A program made the translations under genes and the position numbers. The notes beneath the pieces were generated by a model. It was not told the DNA's origin and did no database searches. It was given only the letters and a program-made list of their open reading frames with translations. From positions 2,418,001-2,482,000 of the forward strand of contig OZ253486.1 of assembly GCA_965261925.1 (NCBI GenBank): DNA of 64,000 nucleotides, written 5' to 3'. Every line of letters begins with the position of its first letter. The first letter of the stretch is position 1. Of this stretch, positions 18,109 through 26,562 are shown piece after piece. The stretch is from Bin87 sp965261925. Its GTDB lineage: Bacteria; Chloroflexota; Dehalococcoidia; Lucifugimonadales; UBA3495.

Positions 18109-18551
18109 CCTTGGGTCACGGTGTACCGGATACAGATCTGGGTCTGTAGCGCGCGGATTGTAACACGGGCACGATAGGCTCCGCCCACGCCGATGGGCGG
18201 GACGTCAGATCAGCAATCGCCAGGAACGCTGCGCCGTAGTGTTCCTGGCGATTGCTTTGGTTGAACCGAACCGGACCTTGGAGCAGGAACGGTAGATTGT
18301 GGGACGACCAGGCCAGGCTCATCCTTTCCGGTTCCGGTCAGGCTCCCAGTTCATGTATTGGCTCCATCCTCACGTATCCCTTCCACCGGCGCCTTATCTT
18401 TCTGCTAACCCGATCCTGAATAGGGCCCACTGAACTGCGTGGTCCCATAGATGTGTTGTCGCTTGACCGCCCCCGGCTGCCGTGATAGCGTGAAACCTAC
18501 GTAATTCGTCGCCGGCCGCGAAACTGCGGCCGTCCGCTCCCGAGTTTACCT
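18109..18551. other. Intergenic region
   Basis: 443 bases between a small membrane-protein gene (minus) and an acyl-CoA ligase (plus). Holds the long hairpin at 18212-18256 and a short GC hairpin near 18181-18200. No convincing gene or promoter seen. Confidence 0.6.
18212..18256. repeat. Long perfect inverted repeat
   Basis: A 16-bp perfect stem, AGCAATCGCCAGGAAC paired with its complement at 18241-18256, around a 13-base loop. Its 3' flank on the plus strand is only TTGG, so it is not an obvious terminator. It lies about 300 bases from the next plus-strand gene. Confidence 0.75.
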
Positions 18552-20183
18552 ATGAGCAGCATCCTCGGTCTGGAGCCCCTACCCGATCGCCAGTCGTGGG
18601 AAAAATCCTTGGGTGAGTTCCTGGAGATTGTGGTCGGTTCCAATCCGGACAAGATTTTCGTCGAGATCGCCGGACAGCGAATCACCTATTCCGACTTCTA
18701 TCGCCGCTGCCGCTCGGCGGCAACCATGTTCCGCGATTTGGGTATCGGCCACGGCGACCGGGTTTGCCTGTTTCTGCCCAACGTGCCCGAGGTGTTGTAC
18801 ACGTGGTTCGGTTTGGCCCTGATCGGTGGCATTGCCGTCACCATCAACACCGCCTACCGGCGCGATGAGATGGCCTTCATCCTCAATAACGCGGAGGCCT
18901 CCACCCTCGTAGCCCACGAAAGCCTGCTCGACGTGGCGACTCAGGCTGCCGATATTGCCCCCTGCGTCCGTCATCGGCTCTTCGTGGGGAGCGATGCCGC
19001 GCCGTCAGGGTGGGGTGGATACTCCGACCTGCTGGCCGCCTCTCCTGAGATCGCCGAACTTCCGCCGGTGGCTCCCACTGACATCTCGATGCTCCAGTAC
19101 ACCTCCGGCACCACGGGCAACCCCAAGGGCGTCCAGGTCACCCATCAGATGTACGTTTCCGCCGGACAGGGTTTCGCCCTCTGGACCCAAGCCACACCCG
19201 ACGACCGCTTTTTCACCTGTCTCCCCTACTTCCACGCCAACGCCCAGTACTACAGCACCATGGGCACCCTGGCCTCCGGCGCCACCCTGGTGGTGCAGGA
19301 CCGTTTCAGCGCCTCGCGTTTTTGGAATCAGGTGCGCGACGCCCGCGCTACCGTGGTCAATTTCATCGGCATGATGATGCCTGTCCTGTCGAAAAACGAT
19401 CCTCAGCCCGACGACACCGACAACACCGTTCGATTGTTCTACGGCTCTCCGTCCTTCTCCCCGGCATTCCTCTCCGGGTTCGAGCAGCGCTTCGGCACCG
19501 ACATCATCGTCGGTTTCGGAATGACCGAGACCTGCTACGGCACCATCGAGACCATCCGCGGCGAACGCCGTCCCAACTCGTCCGGCCAGCCTCGCCAGCA
19601 TCCCGACGCCGCCTTCGAAAACACGGTGCGCATCGTTGACGACCTGGGCGTTGCCGTCGCCAACGGCCAGCCCGGCGAAATTACGATCCGCAACCCGGCA
19701 ACCATGGCCGGTTACTGGCGCAACGAGACCGAGACCAACGCCTCCCTACGGGGCGGCTGGCTTTTCACCGGCGACCTTGGTTGGCTCGACGACGACGGCT
19801 ATCTGTATTTCGTCGACCGCAAGAAGGACGTCATCCGTCGCCGGGGCGAGAACATCTCCTCTCAGGAAGTCGAGGACGTGATCAAAAGCCACGAAAGCGT
19901 GTTGGACTGCGCCATCATCGCCGTCCCGTCGGACCTCGGCGAGGACGAAGTCAAAGCCTATATCACGCCGCGGCCCGGCGCGTCGCCTCAGCCCGAGGAC
20001 GTCATCTACTGGTGCGCCGACCGCCTGGCTTACTTCAAGGTTCCCCGTTACATCGAAATCCGCGACGAACTTCCCCGAACCCCGAGCCTGCGGGTCCGAA
20101 AAGACGTCCTGCGTCAGGAGCGCGAGGACCTGATCTCGGGTTGCTTCGACCGCGAAGCTGCCGGTATCCAAATCCGGAGATGA
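18552..20183 (+). CDS. AMP-forming acyl-CoA synthetase (CaiC-like)
   Basis: 543-residue ANL-family ligase that activates a carboxylic acid to acyl-AMP and then acyl-CoA. A3 (P-loop) is YTSGTTGNPKGV, A5 is GFGMTETCYG, A7 is FTGDLGWLDDDGYLYFVDRKKD and A8 is RRGENISSQEVE, all intact. At A10, where most members have a catalytic Lys in a T-G-K context, the sequence is RTPSLRVRKDVLR, so Arg occupies the usual lysine position by simple alignment. Acid substrate unknown. The PII gene follows 27 bases later. Confidence 0.9.
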   Translation: MSSILGLEPLPDRQSWEKSLGEFLEIVVGSNPDKIFVEIAGQRITYSDFYRRCRSAATMFRDLGIGHGDRVCLFLPNVPEVLYTWFGLALIGGIAVTINTAYRRDEMAFILNNAEASTLVAHESLLDVATQAADIAPCVRHRLFVGSDAAPSGWGGYSDLLAASPEIAELPPVAPTDISMLQYTSGTTGNPKGVQVTHQMYVSAGQGFALWTQATPDDRFFTCLPYFHANAQYYSTMGTLASGATLVVQDRFSASRFWNQVRDARATVVNFIGMMMPVLSKNDPQPDDTDNTVRLFYGSPSFSPAFLSGFEQRFGTDIIVGFGMTETCYGTIETIRGERRPNSSGQPRQHPDAAFENTVRIVDDLGVAVANGQPGEITIRNPATMAGYWRNETETNASLRGGWLFTGDLGWLDDDGYLYFVDRKKDVIRRRGENISSQEVEDVIKSHESVLDCAIIAVPSDLGEDEVKAYITPRPGASPQPEDVIYWCADRLAYFKVPRYIEIRDELPRTPSLRVRKDVLRQEREDLISGCFDREAAGIQIRR

Positions 20184-20210
20184 TAAATATTTGGTGACAG
20201 GAGCAATGTC

Positions 20211-20555
20211 ATGAACAAAATTGAAGCTATTTTCCGGCCCGAACGCCTGAACAACATCAAGGACGCTTTGAGCGAGGTCGGCATCGTCGGCCTGACAGTG
20301 ACGCAGGTCTCTGGCCGTGGTTCCCAAGGCGGGGTCGAAGTGACCGCTGCCCGCGGCCTCGGCACTTATCGCATTGACATGCTCCCCAAGGTCAAGCTGG
20401 AGGTCGTCGTCAACGATCCCGACACGGACCGCGCCGTCGACATCATTCGCACCAACGCTATCACCGGCGCCCCCGGCGACGGCAAGATTTTCATCTATCC
20501 GGTCGGCGACGCTATCCGCATCCGTACCGGCGAACACGGAAGCGATGCCGTGTAG
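20211..20555 (+). CDS. glnB: PII-type nitrogen regulatory protein
   Basis: 114 residues, a standard PII length. Opens MNKIEAIFRPERLNNIKDAL. Its T-loop region is SQGGVEVTAARGLGTYRIDMLPKVKLEVVV, about two residues longer than the E. coli T-loop, with the Tyr51-equivalent conserved. The B-loop TGAPGDGKIF and C-terminal RIRTGEHG are both present. PII trimers bind ATP/ADP and 2-oxoglutarate and regulate nitrogen or carbon enzymes. Neither amtB nor glnA is adjacent; the neighbour is an acyl-CoA ligase. AGGAG precedes the ATG. Confidence 0.9.
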   Translation: MNKIEAIFRPERLNNIKDALSEVGIVGLTVTQVSGRGSQGGVEVTAARGLGTYRIDMLPKVKLEVVVNDPDTDRAVDIIRTNAITGAPGDGKIFIYPVGDAIRIRTGEHGSDAV

Positions 20556-20651
20556 TGCCTTGCATCGTCGTGGACTGCGTTCACCGGTATCGCCCGGCGA
20601 CCGCTGACCGATCCCATCGTTGCTACGCGTTAGTACCCTGGAGTTTACCCG

Positions 20652-21134
20652 ATGCCAGAACCTCGTTACTGGCTGTTCAAGTCCGAACCTTCTTCCTATT
20701 CCTACGACGACTTGCAGTCCGAAAACGACCAGACCGCCGAGTGGGACGGCGTCCGCAATTATCAGGCTCGTAACTTCATGCGCGACGACATGCGCGTCGG
20801 GGATTACGTCCTCTTTTACCACAGCAACGCCAAGCCCCCGGGCGTCATCGGCACCGCTCGCATCGTCCGTGAATCCTACCCTGATGACACCGCATGGGAT
20901 TCCAACTCACGCTACTATGACCCCAAGTCCGACCCGGCCAACCCCACCTGGCTCATGGTTGACATAAAAGCCGAAACCCGCCTGCCGCGCTTCGTCAGTC
21001 TTAACGAGCTCAAGGCTAACCAGTCCCTGGCTGATATGCAGGTCATCAAGCGGGGCCAGCGCCTCTCCATCCAGCCCGTCACCCTTGAGGAATGGGCCGA
21101 AGTGCTCGCTATGGCTGACCGCCCGGAACCCTAG
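20652..21134 (+). CDS. EVE-domain protein
   Basis: 160 residues, a single EVE (PUA-like) domain, as in thymocyte nuclear protein 1. Hallmarks are YWLFKSEPSSYSYDDL at the start, WDGVRNYQARNFMRDDMRVGDYVLFYHS and the WLMVDIK strand. EVE domains are thought to read modified DNA or RNA bases. It stands between the PII gene and a strong bidirectional terminator. Confidence 0.92.
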   Translation: MPEPRYWLFKSEPSSYSYDDLQSENDQTAEWDGVRNYQARNFMRDDMRVGDYVLFYHSNAKPPGVIGTARIVRESYPDDTAWDSNSRYYDPKSDPANPTWLMVDIKAETRLPRFVSLNELKANQSLADMQVIKRGQRLSIQPVTLEEWAEVLAMADRPEP

Positions 21135-21163
21135 TCGCGCATCAAGCCCATCACTCGGACGTC

Positions 21164-21194
21164 AAAAGGGGCGGGTTCTGAACCCGCCCCTTTT
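21164..21194. terminator. Bidirectional Rho-independent terminator
   Basis: A 14-bp perfect stem, AAAAGGGGCGGGTT with its complement, around a 3-base loop, with T tracts on both strands. It separates the convergent EVE and ThDP-enzyme genes. Confidence 0.9.
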
Positions 21195-21219
21195 CAGTCT
21201 TTTGTAGGTCCGGCGACTC

Positions 21220-22893
21220 TTACAATGCGCCGCTGATCGTAATGTCCAGCAGCGCCGGCTTCCCGCTTTCGAATGCCCGATTGATCGCCGGCCCGATCTC
21301 CGCGGGATCATCGACCCGCTCGCCATGCACGCCCATAGCCTGCGCCATCATCGCCAGGTCCAGGCGGTTGGCGAAGTCCATTCCCACGTAATCGCTCGAC
21401 CGATCCCGGTCATCCAGCATGTCCCGCAGGTAGACCTCCATGTTCACCTTGAGGATGCGGTAGGCTTGGTTGTTGCAGATGGCGTAAACCACTGGGATGT
21501 TGTACCGGCTCGCGGTCCATAGCGCCTGCACCGTGTACATCGACGCCCCGTCGCCCACTACCGCCAGGACTGGCCGATCCGGATGCGCCAGCTTCACCCC
21601 CAGCGCTCCCGGCATCGCCCAGCCCAGGGCGCCTCCGCGTATCCCGTAGATGTCTCCGGGCTTCTCGAAGTCAAACGCCCGGTTCAGCGCCGGCCGCGAC
21701 GTCACCGCTTCGTCGGCCACGATGGTGTTAGGTGGAACGGCGTCTGCCAGTTCGTGCATCATCCGCTCCACCGGCATCGGCGCGTTGTTCCACGTCGCCG
21801 CGATGCGCTCCTGGTACCGCTCCGCGTCCCGCTCCCGCGCCGCCGCCAGGGTGGCCGCGCGCGTCGCCGCCGCTTCCCGCTGCCCGCCGGACATGCTCGA
21901 CTCCAGCGACGCCGCCAAGTCCGCCATGCCCGCCGCCGGGTCGGCCATCATCCCAACCTCAGTTGGGTAGCTCTTTTCGATCTCCCAGTAGTTGCTGTCC
22001 AGGTGGATCAGTTTCGTGTCTGGATTCAAAAACGGCACGTCCACGTACAGGAAAGACGAGAAGACATCCGTGCCCACTGCCATCACCACGTCGGCGTTCT
22101 GAAACTGCCGCGCCGTCGCCGGACTATTCAGGTTGAGCATCCCGGCCCATTGCGGGTGTCCTGTCGGGAAGTTCACTTCCGAGTACGATGTGGCGACAAC
22201 CCGCGCTCCAGTCTGCTCTGCGACCCGAACCACCTGATCCACCGCTCCCGACTGCGCCACCCGGTCTCCGATTACGATCACGGGGTTCTCGGCCCCCGCC
22301 AGCAGTTCCGTCGCCCGGTCAACCGCCGCCACATCCGGGCGGATTCTGAAGTACCCGTCGGAAGAAGACACCGGTTCAAAATCTACCTCTTCGTCCATCG
22401 TGTCCCACGGGAACGATACGAACACCGGCCCGGTTGGCGGCGTCTTCGCTTCTTTGAACGCCCGCCGGACCGCCACCGGAATATCCGAAGCGTGCCGAAT
22501 CTCCACGCTCCACTTGGTGTATTGCTTGGTCATTTCCACCAGGTCACCCGAGAGCACCGGTTCGCTGATGAGCATCCGCGTGTCGGAGTTCCCCGCCGTC
22601 AGCACCAGCGGCGTCCCGCCCCGAAACGCGTTGTACAGTCCGCTGATCCCGTTGGCCAGGCCCCCGGCAATGTGTATGTTCGCGAATGCCGGCTTCCCGG
22701 TCGCCCGCGCGTATCCGTCGGCCATACCTACTGCCGTCCCCTCTTGCAGCGCCTGAATATATTGCAACTGAGGGAAATCCTGCAGGCCGTCTAGGAACGG
22801 CGTCTCGCTGGTGCCGGGATTGCCGAATATGTACTCAACCCCTTCAGCCGCCAGCATCTGCGCCAAAGCGTGCTTGCCGAGCATCCGCGCCAT
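21220..22893 (-). CDS. ThDP-dependent decarboxylase, benzoylformate decarboxylase-like
   Basis: 557 residues with the three-domain ThDP fold. The N-terminal Pyr domain has IFGNPGTSETPFLDGL, the catalytic Glu in ALQEGTAVGMADGYARATG, and a His in NIHIAGGLANGISGLYNA, matching the benzoylformate decarboxylase pattern. The middle domain includes NPVIVIGDRVAQSGAVDQ. The PP domain has GDGASMYTVQALWTA with the closing Asn in ICNNQAYRIL. It probably decarboxylates an aromatic or branched 2-oxo acid. Two VOC genes lie just upstream on the same strand and may belong to the same pathway. Confidence 0.87.
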   Translation of the reverse strand: MARMLGKHALAQMLAAEGVEYIFGNPGTSETPFLDGLQDFPQLQYIQALQEGTAVGMADGYARATGKPAFANIHIAGGLANGISGLYNAFRGGTPLVLTAGNSDTRMLISEPVLSGDLVEMTKQYTKWSVEIRHASDIPVAVRRAFKEAKTPPTGPVFVSFPWDTMDEEVDFEPVSSSDGYFRIRPDVAAVDRATELLAGAENPVIVIGDRVAQSGAVDQVVRVAEQTGARVVATSYSEVNFPTGHPQWAGMLNLNSPATARQFQNADVVMAVGTDVFSSFLYVDVPFLNPDTKLIHLDSNYWEIEKSYPTEVGMMADPAAGMADLAASLESSMSGGQREAAATRAATLAAARERDAERYQERIAATWNNAPMPVERMMHELADAVPPNTIVADEAVTSRPALNRAFDFEKPGDIYGIRGGALGWAMPGALGVKLAHPDRPVLAVVGDGASMYTVQALWTASRYNIPVVYAICNNQAYRILKVNMEVYLRDMLDDRDRSSDYVGMDFANRLDLAMMAQAMGVHGERVDDPAEIGPAINRAFESGKPALLDITISGAL

Positions 22894-22983
22894 GATAATT
22901 CTCCACTGCCTGTGCCGCTGGTCATCGGGGCGAATTATTATTCGTCCCGGTTCGTTCCTCTCAATACCGTCGGTGTTGATCGA

Positions 22984-23391
22984 TTACTGGTAAATCATCC
23001 ACTCCAGCAGGTTGTTGTCCGGATCCCTGGCGTACAGGCTCACCGCTGGCAGTACGCCTCGCTGGCGCGCGCCCTTACGCGGACCCGGCCCTCGAATCAC
23101 TTCGACCTCGGCGTCTGCCAGCATCTGTTGGCATTCTTGAGCCGTGCCATCCCATACGAAGCAGATGTCCGTACACCCAGGCACGGCCGTGGGTCCCCGA
23201 TAGTCGGCCAGGTGCCCTTCAGGGTGCACGTTGATCTTGGAATCGCCGATCTGGATCGAGTAGATGTTGGCCGTCCCGGCCCGCCATGCTTCCTCGTCGT
23301 TGATGGCAAAACCCAGTTTCTTATAGAACGCCATCAACCGCTCGGCGTCGGCGGTGGGCATCGCGATGTGGTCAATCCCCACGGTTCCCAT
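22984..23391 (-). CDS. VOC-family (glyoxalase/dioxygenase-fold) protein, copy 1
   Basis: 135 residues from the ATG at 23391, preceded by GGAGGT. It opens GTVGIDHIAMPTADAERLMAFY, a typical VOC start with a metal His, then SKINVHPEG and a C-terminal LYARDPDNNLLEW with the metal Glu. It is closely similar (by eye around 70 percent) to the next gene, separated by 23 bases. Likely a metal-dependent lyase, isomerase or dioxygenase; reaction unknown. Confidence 0.85.
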   Translation of the reverse strand: MGTVGIDHIAMPTADAERLMAFYKKLGFAINDEEAWRAGTANIYSIQIGDSKINVHPEGHLADYRGPTAVPGCTDICFVWDGTAQECQQMLADAEVEVIRGPGPRKGARQRGVLPAVSLYARDPDNNLLEWMIYQ

Positions 23392-23414
23392 GGTTGCTAC
23401 CTCCGTGTTTCCGT

Positions 23415-23822
23415 CTATTCGTAGGTCATCCATTCCAGCAGGTTGCCGTCCGGGTCCCGGGCGTACAGGCTCAGTGACGGCGCCGCGCCCCGTTGGCGAC
23501 CGCCTTTCCGCGATACCGGCCCTTGGACCACCTCCACTCCCGCTTCGGCCAGCATTCGCTGACACTCTTCCACGGTGCCGTCCCAGACGAAGCACATGTC
23601 CATGCAGCCGGGCACTGCGGTTGGCCCTCGTAGGCTTGCCATATACCGTTCGGGATGCACGTTAATCTTGGAATCGCCGATTTGGATCGAGAAGATGTTT
23701 GCCGTCCCCGCCCGCCATTCCGCCTCGTCGTTGATCTCAAATCCTAGACTCTTGTAGAACCCGATCAACCGCTCGGCGTTCACTGTCGGCATCGCTACAT
23801 GGTCGATGCTCACCGTCCCCAT
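23415..23822 (-). CDS. VOC-family protein, copy 2 (tandem paralogue)
   Basis: 135 residues from the ATG at 23822, chosen because GGAGG lies 8 bases upstream; a TTG 15 bases earlier is in frame but lacks a spaced site. The metal residues are conserved as in copy 1: His in SIDHVAMPT, His in KINVHPER, Glu in LYARDPDGNLLEW. Differences from copy 1 cluster around residues 58-65 and 100-112, possibly the substrate-facing loops. Confidence 0.85.
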   Translation of the reverse strand: MGTVSIDHVAMPTVNAERLIGFYKSLGFEINDEAEWRAGTANIFSIQIGDSKINVHPERYMASLRGPTAVPGCMDMCFVWDGTVEECQRMLAEAGVEVVQGPVSRKGGRQRGAAPSLSLYARDPDGNLLEWMTYE

Positions 23823-23914
23823 ACGTGATTCCTCCAAATTAGCGCGGCCCAGTCGTGGCTCCCGTGAGAAGCCTGTACCGCCCGCGCCGGTAGCCGGTAG
23901 CCGGTAGCGTAGCC

Positions 23915-24763
23915 TCAGTTTGCGGCCGCCTGGGTCCGGCTGGCCGACACCCGCCGCAGGAAGTCCAGGATGATCCGCTGCGTCTCACCGGCTGCCTCGT
24001 TGGTCATCAAGCCGTGCTCCGCCCCGGCGATCACGTGCAACTCCGCCCCGGCAATTCCCGACGCGAGGCTGCGTCCGCACTCCACCGGAATCCGGCTGTC
24101 AGCGTCGCCGTGGACCACCAGCGTTGGCATCCTCAATTCCGACAGTCGCGATTCCAGTGAATCCCCGATGTCCAGGTACGCCTGCTGAGTGGCGGCTATC
24201 CCGTCGATCCGCGCCAGGTTCTCTGCGGCAATCCGCGCAAACCGCTCCGGATCGTCCGACCCCATCTGCGGGAACCGGTCGGACAGCGCCTGCTCCACCG
24301 CGGCGGACCTGCCCACGTCCACGATCCGTTCCTGCAGTCTTCGCAGCTCCTGCCGCCGCACCTCGCGCTGGGCCTCTTGCGAGTAGGTCATCGTGTTGAT
24401 GAGGATCAGCGTATCAGTCAGGTCCGGATGGTCCAGCGCAAACTGCATCGCGATTGGTCCGCCCGCAGACGAGCCGAGGATGTGGGCTTTGCTGATGCCC
24501 AGATGGTCCAGTAACTCCCGCAGGTCACGGGCACAGTTGGCCATGCCATAGCCTTCGTCCGGGGTGTCCGAGCCTCCGCACGCCCGCCGGTCGTAGAACA
24601 CGCAGCGATACGCTTCGGACAGGGTACCCGCCTGCCGGTTGATCGTGTCTCGCGCCCCGTCTCCGCCCCCCAAACCTCCGTGTATCAGCGCCAGCGCTGG
24701 CGCACCATCGTCCCCAAACACCTCGAAGTGCATCTGGTATCCATTTATCTCAGCAAGAGCCAT
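23915..24763 (-). CDS. Alpha/beta-fold hydrolase
   Basis: 282 residues from the ATG at 24763, which is 7 bases from GAGG; an ATG six bases earlier is too close to it. The oxyanion loop is HGGLGGG, the nucleophile elbow is GSSAGGPIAMQ, the acid is in VVHGDADSRIPVE and the base His is in AGAEHGLMTNEA. Possibly a proline iminopeptidase- or lactonase-like hydrolase. Substrate unknown. Confidence 0.85.
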   Translation of the reverse strand: MALAEINGYQMHFEVFGDDGAPALALIHGGLGGGDGARDTINRQAGTLSEAYRCVFYDRRACGGSDTPDEGYGMANCARDLRELLDHLGISKAHILGSSAGGPIAMQFALDHPDLTDTLILINTMTYSQEAQREVRRQELRRLQERIVDVGRSAAVEQALSDRFPQMGSDDPERFARIAAENLARIDGIAATQQAYLDIGDSLESRLSELRMPTLVVHGDADSRIPVECGRSLASGIAGAELHVIAGAEHGLMTNEAAGETQRIILDFLRRVSASRTQAAAN

Positions 24764-24860
24764 CTTCATACCTCGGAGCCGTCTGGATTTCGGCTCACTA
24801 TAGCCGCCGACCTGAGGCGTAGCAAGGCGGCTCGCAACCCCCAGGCCAGAACGCCCGGCG

Positions 24861-25025
24861 ATGGCCGCCGGAACGATCCTCACAACCGATCGCAATATCC
24901 TCGGATCGTTGCTCATGCTCATGTCGGTCGTTGGCTATTCGCTGATGGTTGCCAGCGGCAATGGCGAAGACAGCCCGCTCTTTTTCTTCCCCGGTTGGAG
25001 GTTCCGGGGTCGCTTCCCGGCGTGA
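24861..25025 (+). CDS. Small single-span membrane protein
   Basis: 54 residues. One membrane helix (about 13-31, GSLLMLMSVVGYSLMVAS) is followed by GNGEDSPLFFFPGWRFRGRF. Its TGA stop overlaps the GTG start of the next gene (GTGA), a translational-coupling arrangement. The ribosome-binding site is weak. Reality is inferred from the clean hydrophobic segment and the coupling. Confidence 0.45.
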   Translation: MAAGTILTTDRNILGSLLMLMSVVGYSLMVASGNGEDSPLFFFPGWRFRGRFPA

Positions 25026-25282
25026 CCGGCTGGATAGGCTTCCTCGCCGAAATGCTCACGGTATTGTTCTCCGCCGTGATTGTGTTCTTCGTGGTCAACG
25101 TCTGGTACCTTCACCGCGACCGTGCCGGCGAGATACCGGGCAAGCATCTGGACCATTATGGTTACGGCGTGGTGTTCCGCGATGCGGTCCACCGCGGTTT
25201 CGAGCAGACCGCTTCTATCGTAATCGGGTTGCCGGTCACTATCGCCTACGCCGCTTCGTTGTGGTACAAGTGGCTTCTTTAG
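25022..25282 (+). CDS. Small two-span membrane protein
   Basis: 86 residues from GTG at 25022. Two hydrophobic spans (about 4-27 and 65-82) flank a charged loop with HRDRAGEIPGKHLDHYGYG. No family recognised. A longer open frame reaching back to 24680 is less likely because that part is antisense to the hydrolase gene and looks non-coding. It is probably coupled to the 54-residue gene before it. Confidence 0.5.
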   Translation: MTGWIGFLAEMLTVLFSAVIVFFVVNVWYLHRDRAGEIPGKHLDHYGYGVVFRDAVHRGFEQTASIVIGLPVTIAYAASLWYKWLL

Positions 25283-25365
25283 CGGCCCTTTGACGGTTTG
25301 GCGGTGACGGGTTGCTGCCGACTTGCGGCGATCCCTATGCTAAAATTCAATACGGTAGCCACACC

Positions 25366-26562
25366 ATGACGACCCAAAACCACATCTATTTCGACCACGC
25401 CGGTACCACGCCCATGGACGAACGCGTCCTTGAGGCAATGCTGCCTTATTTCACGCGGCTGTTTGGCAATGCCTCCAGCGTCCACACCGTCGGACAGGAG
25501 GCTCGCTACGCCCTCGATGCCGCGCGCGAACGCGTTGCCAAGGTGCTGAACTGCCGGAACCGCGAGGTCGTCTTCACCAGCGGCGGCACCGAGTCTGACA
25601 ACGCTGCCATTCGCGGCGCCGCTTACGCGTTGGAAGAAACTGGGCGCCACGTCATCACCGCGGCCGCTGAGCACCACGCCGTGCTCCACGCCTGTCAAAT
25701 GCTGGAAAACCGCGGCTGGGAAGTTACTTACCTCCCGGTTGATGACTACGGCCAGGTGGACCCTCAGCAGGTGGCCAACGCCATTACCTCCGAGACCGCT
25801 CTCGTTTCCATAATGTACGCCAACAACGAGATTGGCACTATCAATCCAATCCCGGAAATATCCGCCGCGGTCCGGGAGCGGGCTCAGCAGCTCAGCCGCA
25901 CCATCGTCATGCACACCGACGCTGTTCAGGCCGCTGGGTTCCTGGATCTCGACGTTCGCCGCCTGGGCGTGGACATGATGAGCCTGTCCGGGCACAAGTT
26001 TTACGGCCCCAAGGGAGTCGGCGTCCTCTTTTTGCGCCGAGGCGTTCCCTTTCTTCCCCTGATCACCGGCGGCGGCCAGGAACGCGAACGTCGTTCCGGT
26101 ACTGAAAACGTGGCCGGCATCATCGGCCTCGCCGTTGCCCTTGAGCTGGCGGACGGCCGCCGGGGTGAGGTCGGCGCCCATTGCGCTGTCCTGCGCGACC
26201 GCATCGTCGCCGAGGTACAGCGTCTCGTTCCGGATGCAATTCTCAACGGACATCCCACCGACCGGCTTCCCAACAACGTCAACTTCTCCTTCGATGGCGT
26301 TGAGGGAGAGTCCATCCTGTTGGGCCTGGACCTCCAGGGCATCGCCGCCAGCAGCGGCAGCGCTTGTAGCAGTGGCTCTTTGGAGCCTTCTCACGTCCTG
26401 TTGGCCTTGGGCCAGACCGCCGATACCGCGCGCGGCTCTCTCCGCGTCACCCTTGGCAAGTACAACACTGACGCTGAGGTGGACCGCTTGTTGTCCGTGC
26501 TCACCGACCTCATCGAAAATCTGCGCCAACTGCCCACTTTGACCGGAACCGGCGATGATTAA
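25366..26562 (+). CDS. Cysteine desulfurase, NifS/IscS family
   Basis: 398 residues from the ATG at 25366. A PLP enzyme that takes sulfur from cysteine for Fe-S clusters and tRNA thiolation. Visible are YFDHAGTTP, His103/His104 in AAEHHAVLH, Asp185 in HTDAVQA, the PLP lysine 211 in SLSGHKFYGPKG, and the persulfide Cys334 in GSACSSGSLEPSHVL. No iscU follows; the next gene overlaps by 8 bases and encodes an unrelated lipoprotein. It could also feed selenium handling, but nothing here shows that. Confidence 0.92.
   Translation: MTTQNHIYFDHAGTTPMDERVLEAMLPYFTRLFGNASSVHTVGQEARYALDAARERVAKVLNCRNREVVFTSGGTESDNAAIRGAAYALEETGRHVITAAAEHHAVLHACQMLENRGWEVTYLPVDDYGQVDPQQVANAITSETALVSIMYANNEIGTINPIPEISAAVRERAQQLSRTIVMHTDAVQAAGFLDLDVRRLGVDMMSLSGHKFYGPKGVGVLFLRRGVPFLPLITGGGQERERRSGTENVAGIIGLAVALELADGRRGEVGAHCAVLRDRIVAEVQRLVPDAILNGHPTDRLPNNVNFSFDGVEGESILLGLDLQGIAASSGSACSSGSLEPSHVLLALGQTADTARGSLRVTLGKYNTDAEVDRLLSVLTDLIENLRQLPTLTGTGDD

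Noticed and set aside
18116..18322. 68-codon minus-strand frame.
   Set aside because: It spans the 16-bp inverted repeat and shows no ribosome-binding site or protein-like pattern.
21583..22794. 403-codon open frame on the plus strand.
   Set aside because: Arg/His-rich shadow of the benzoylformate-decarboxylase-like gene.
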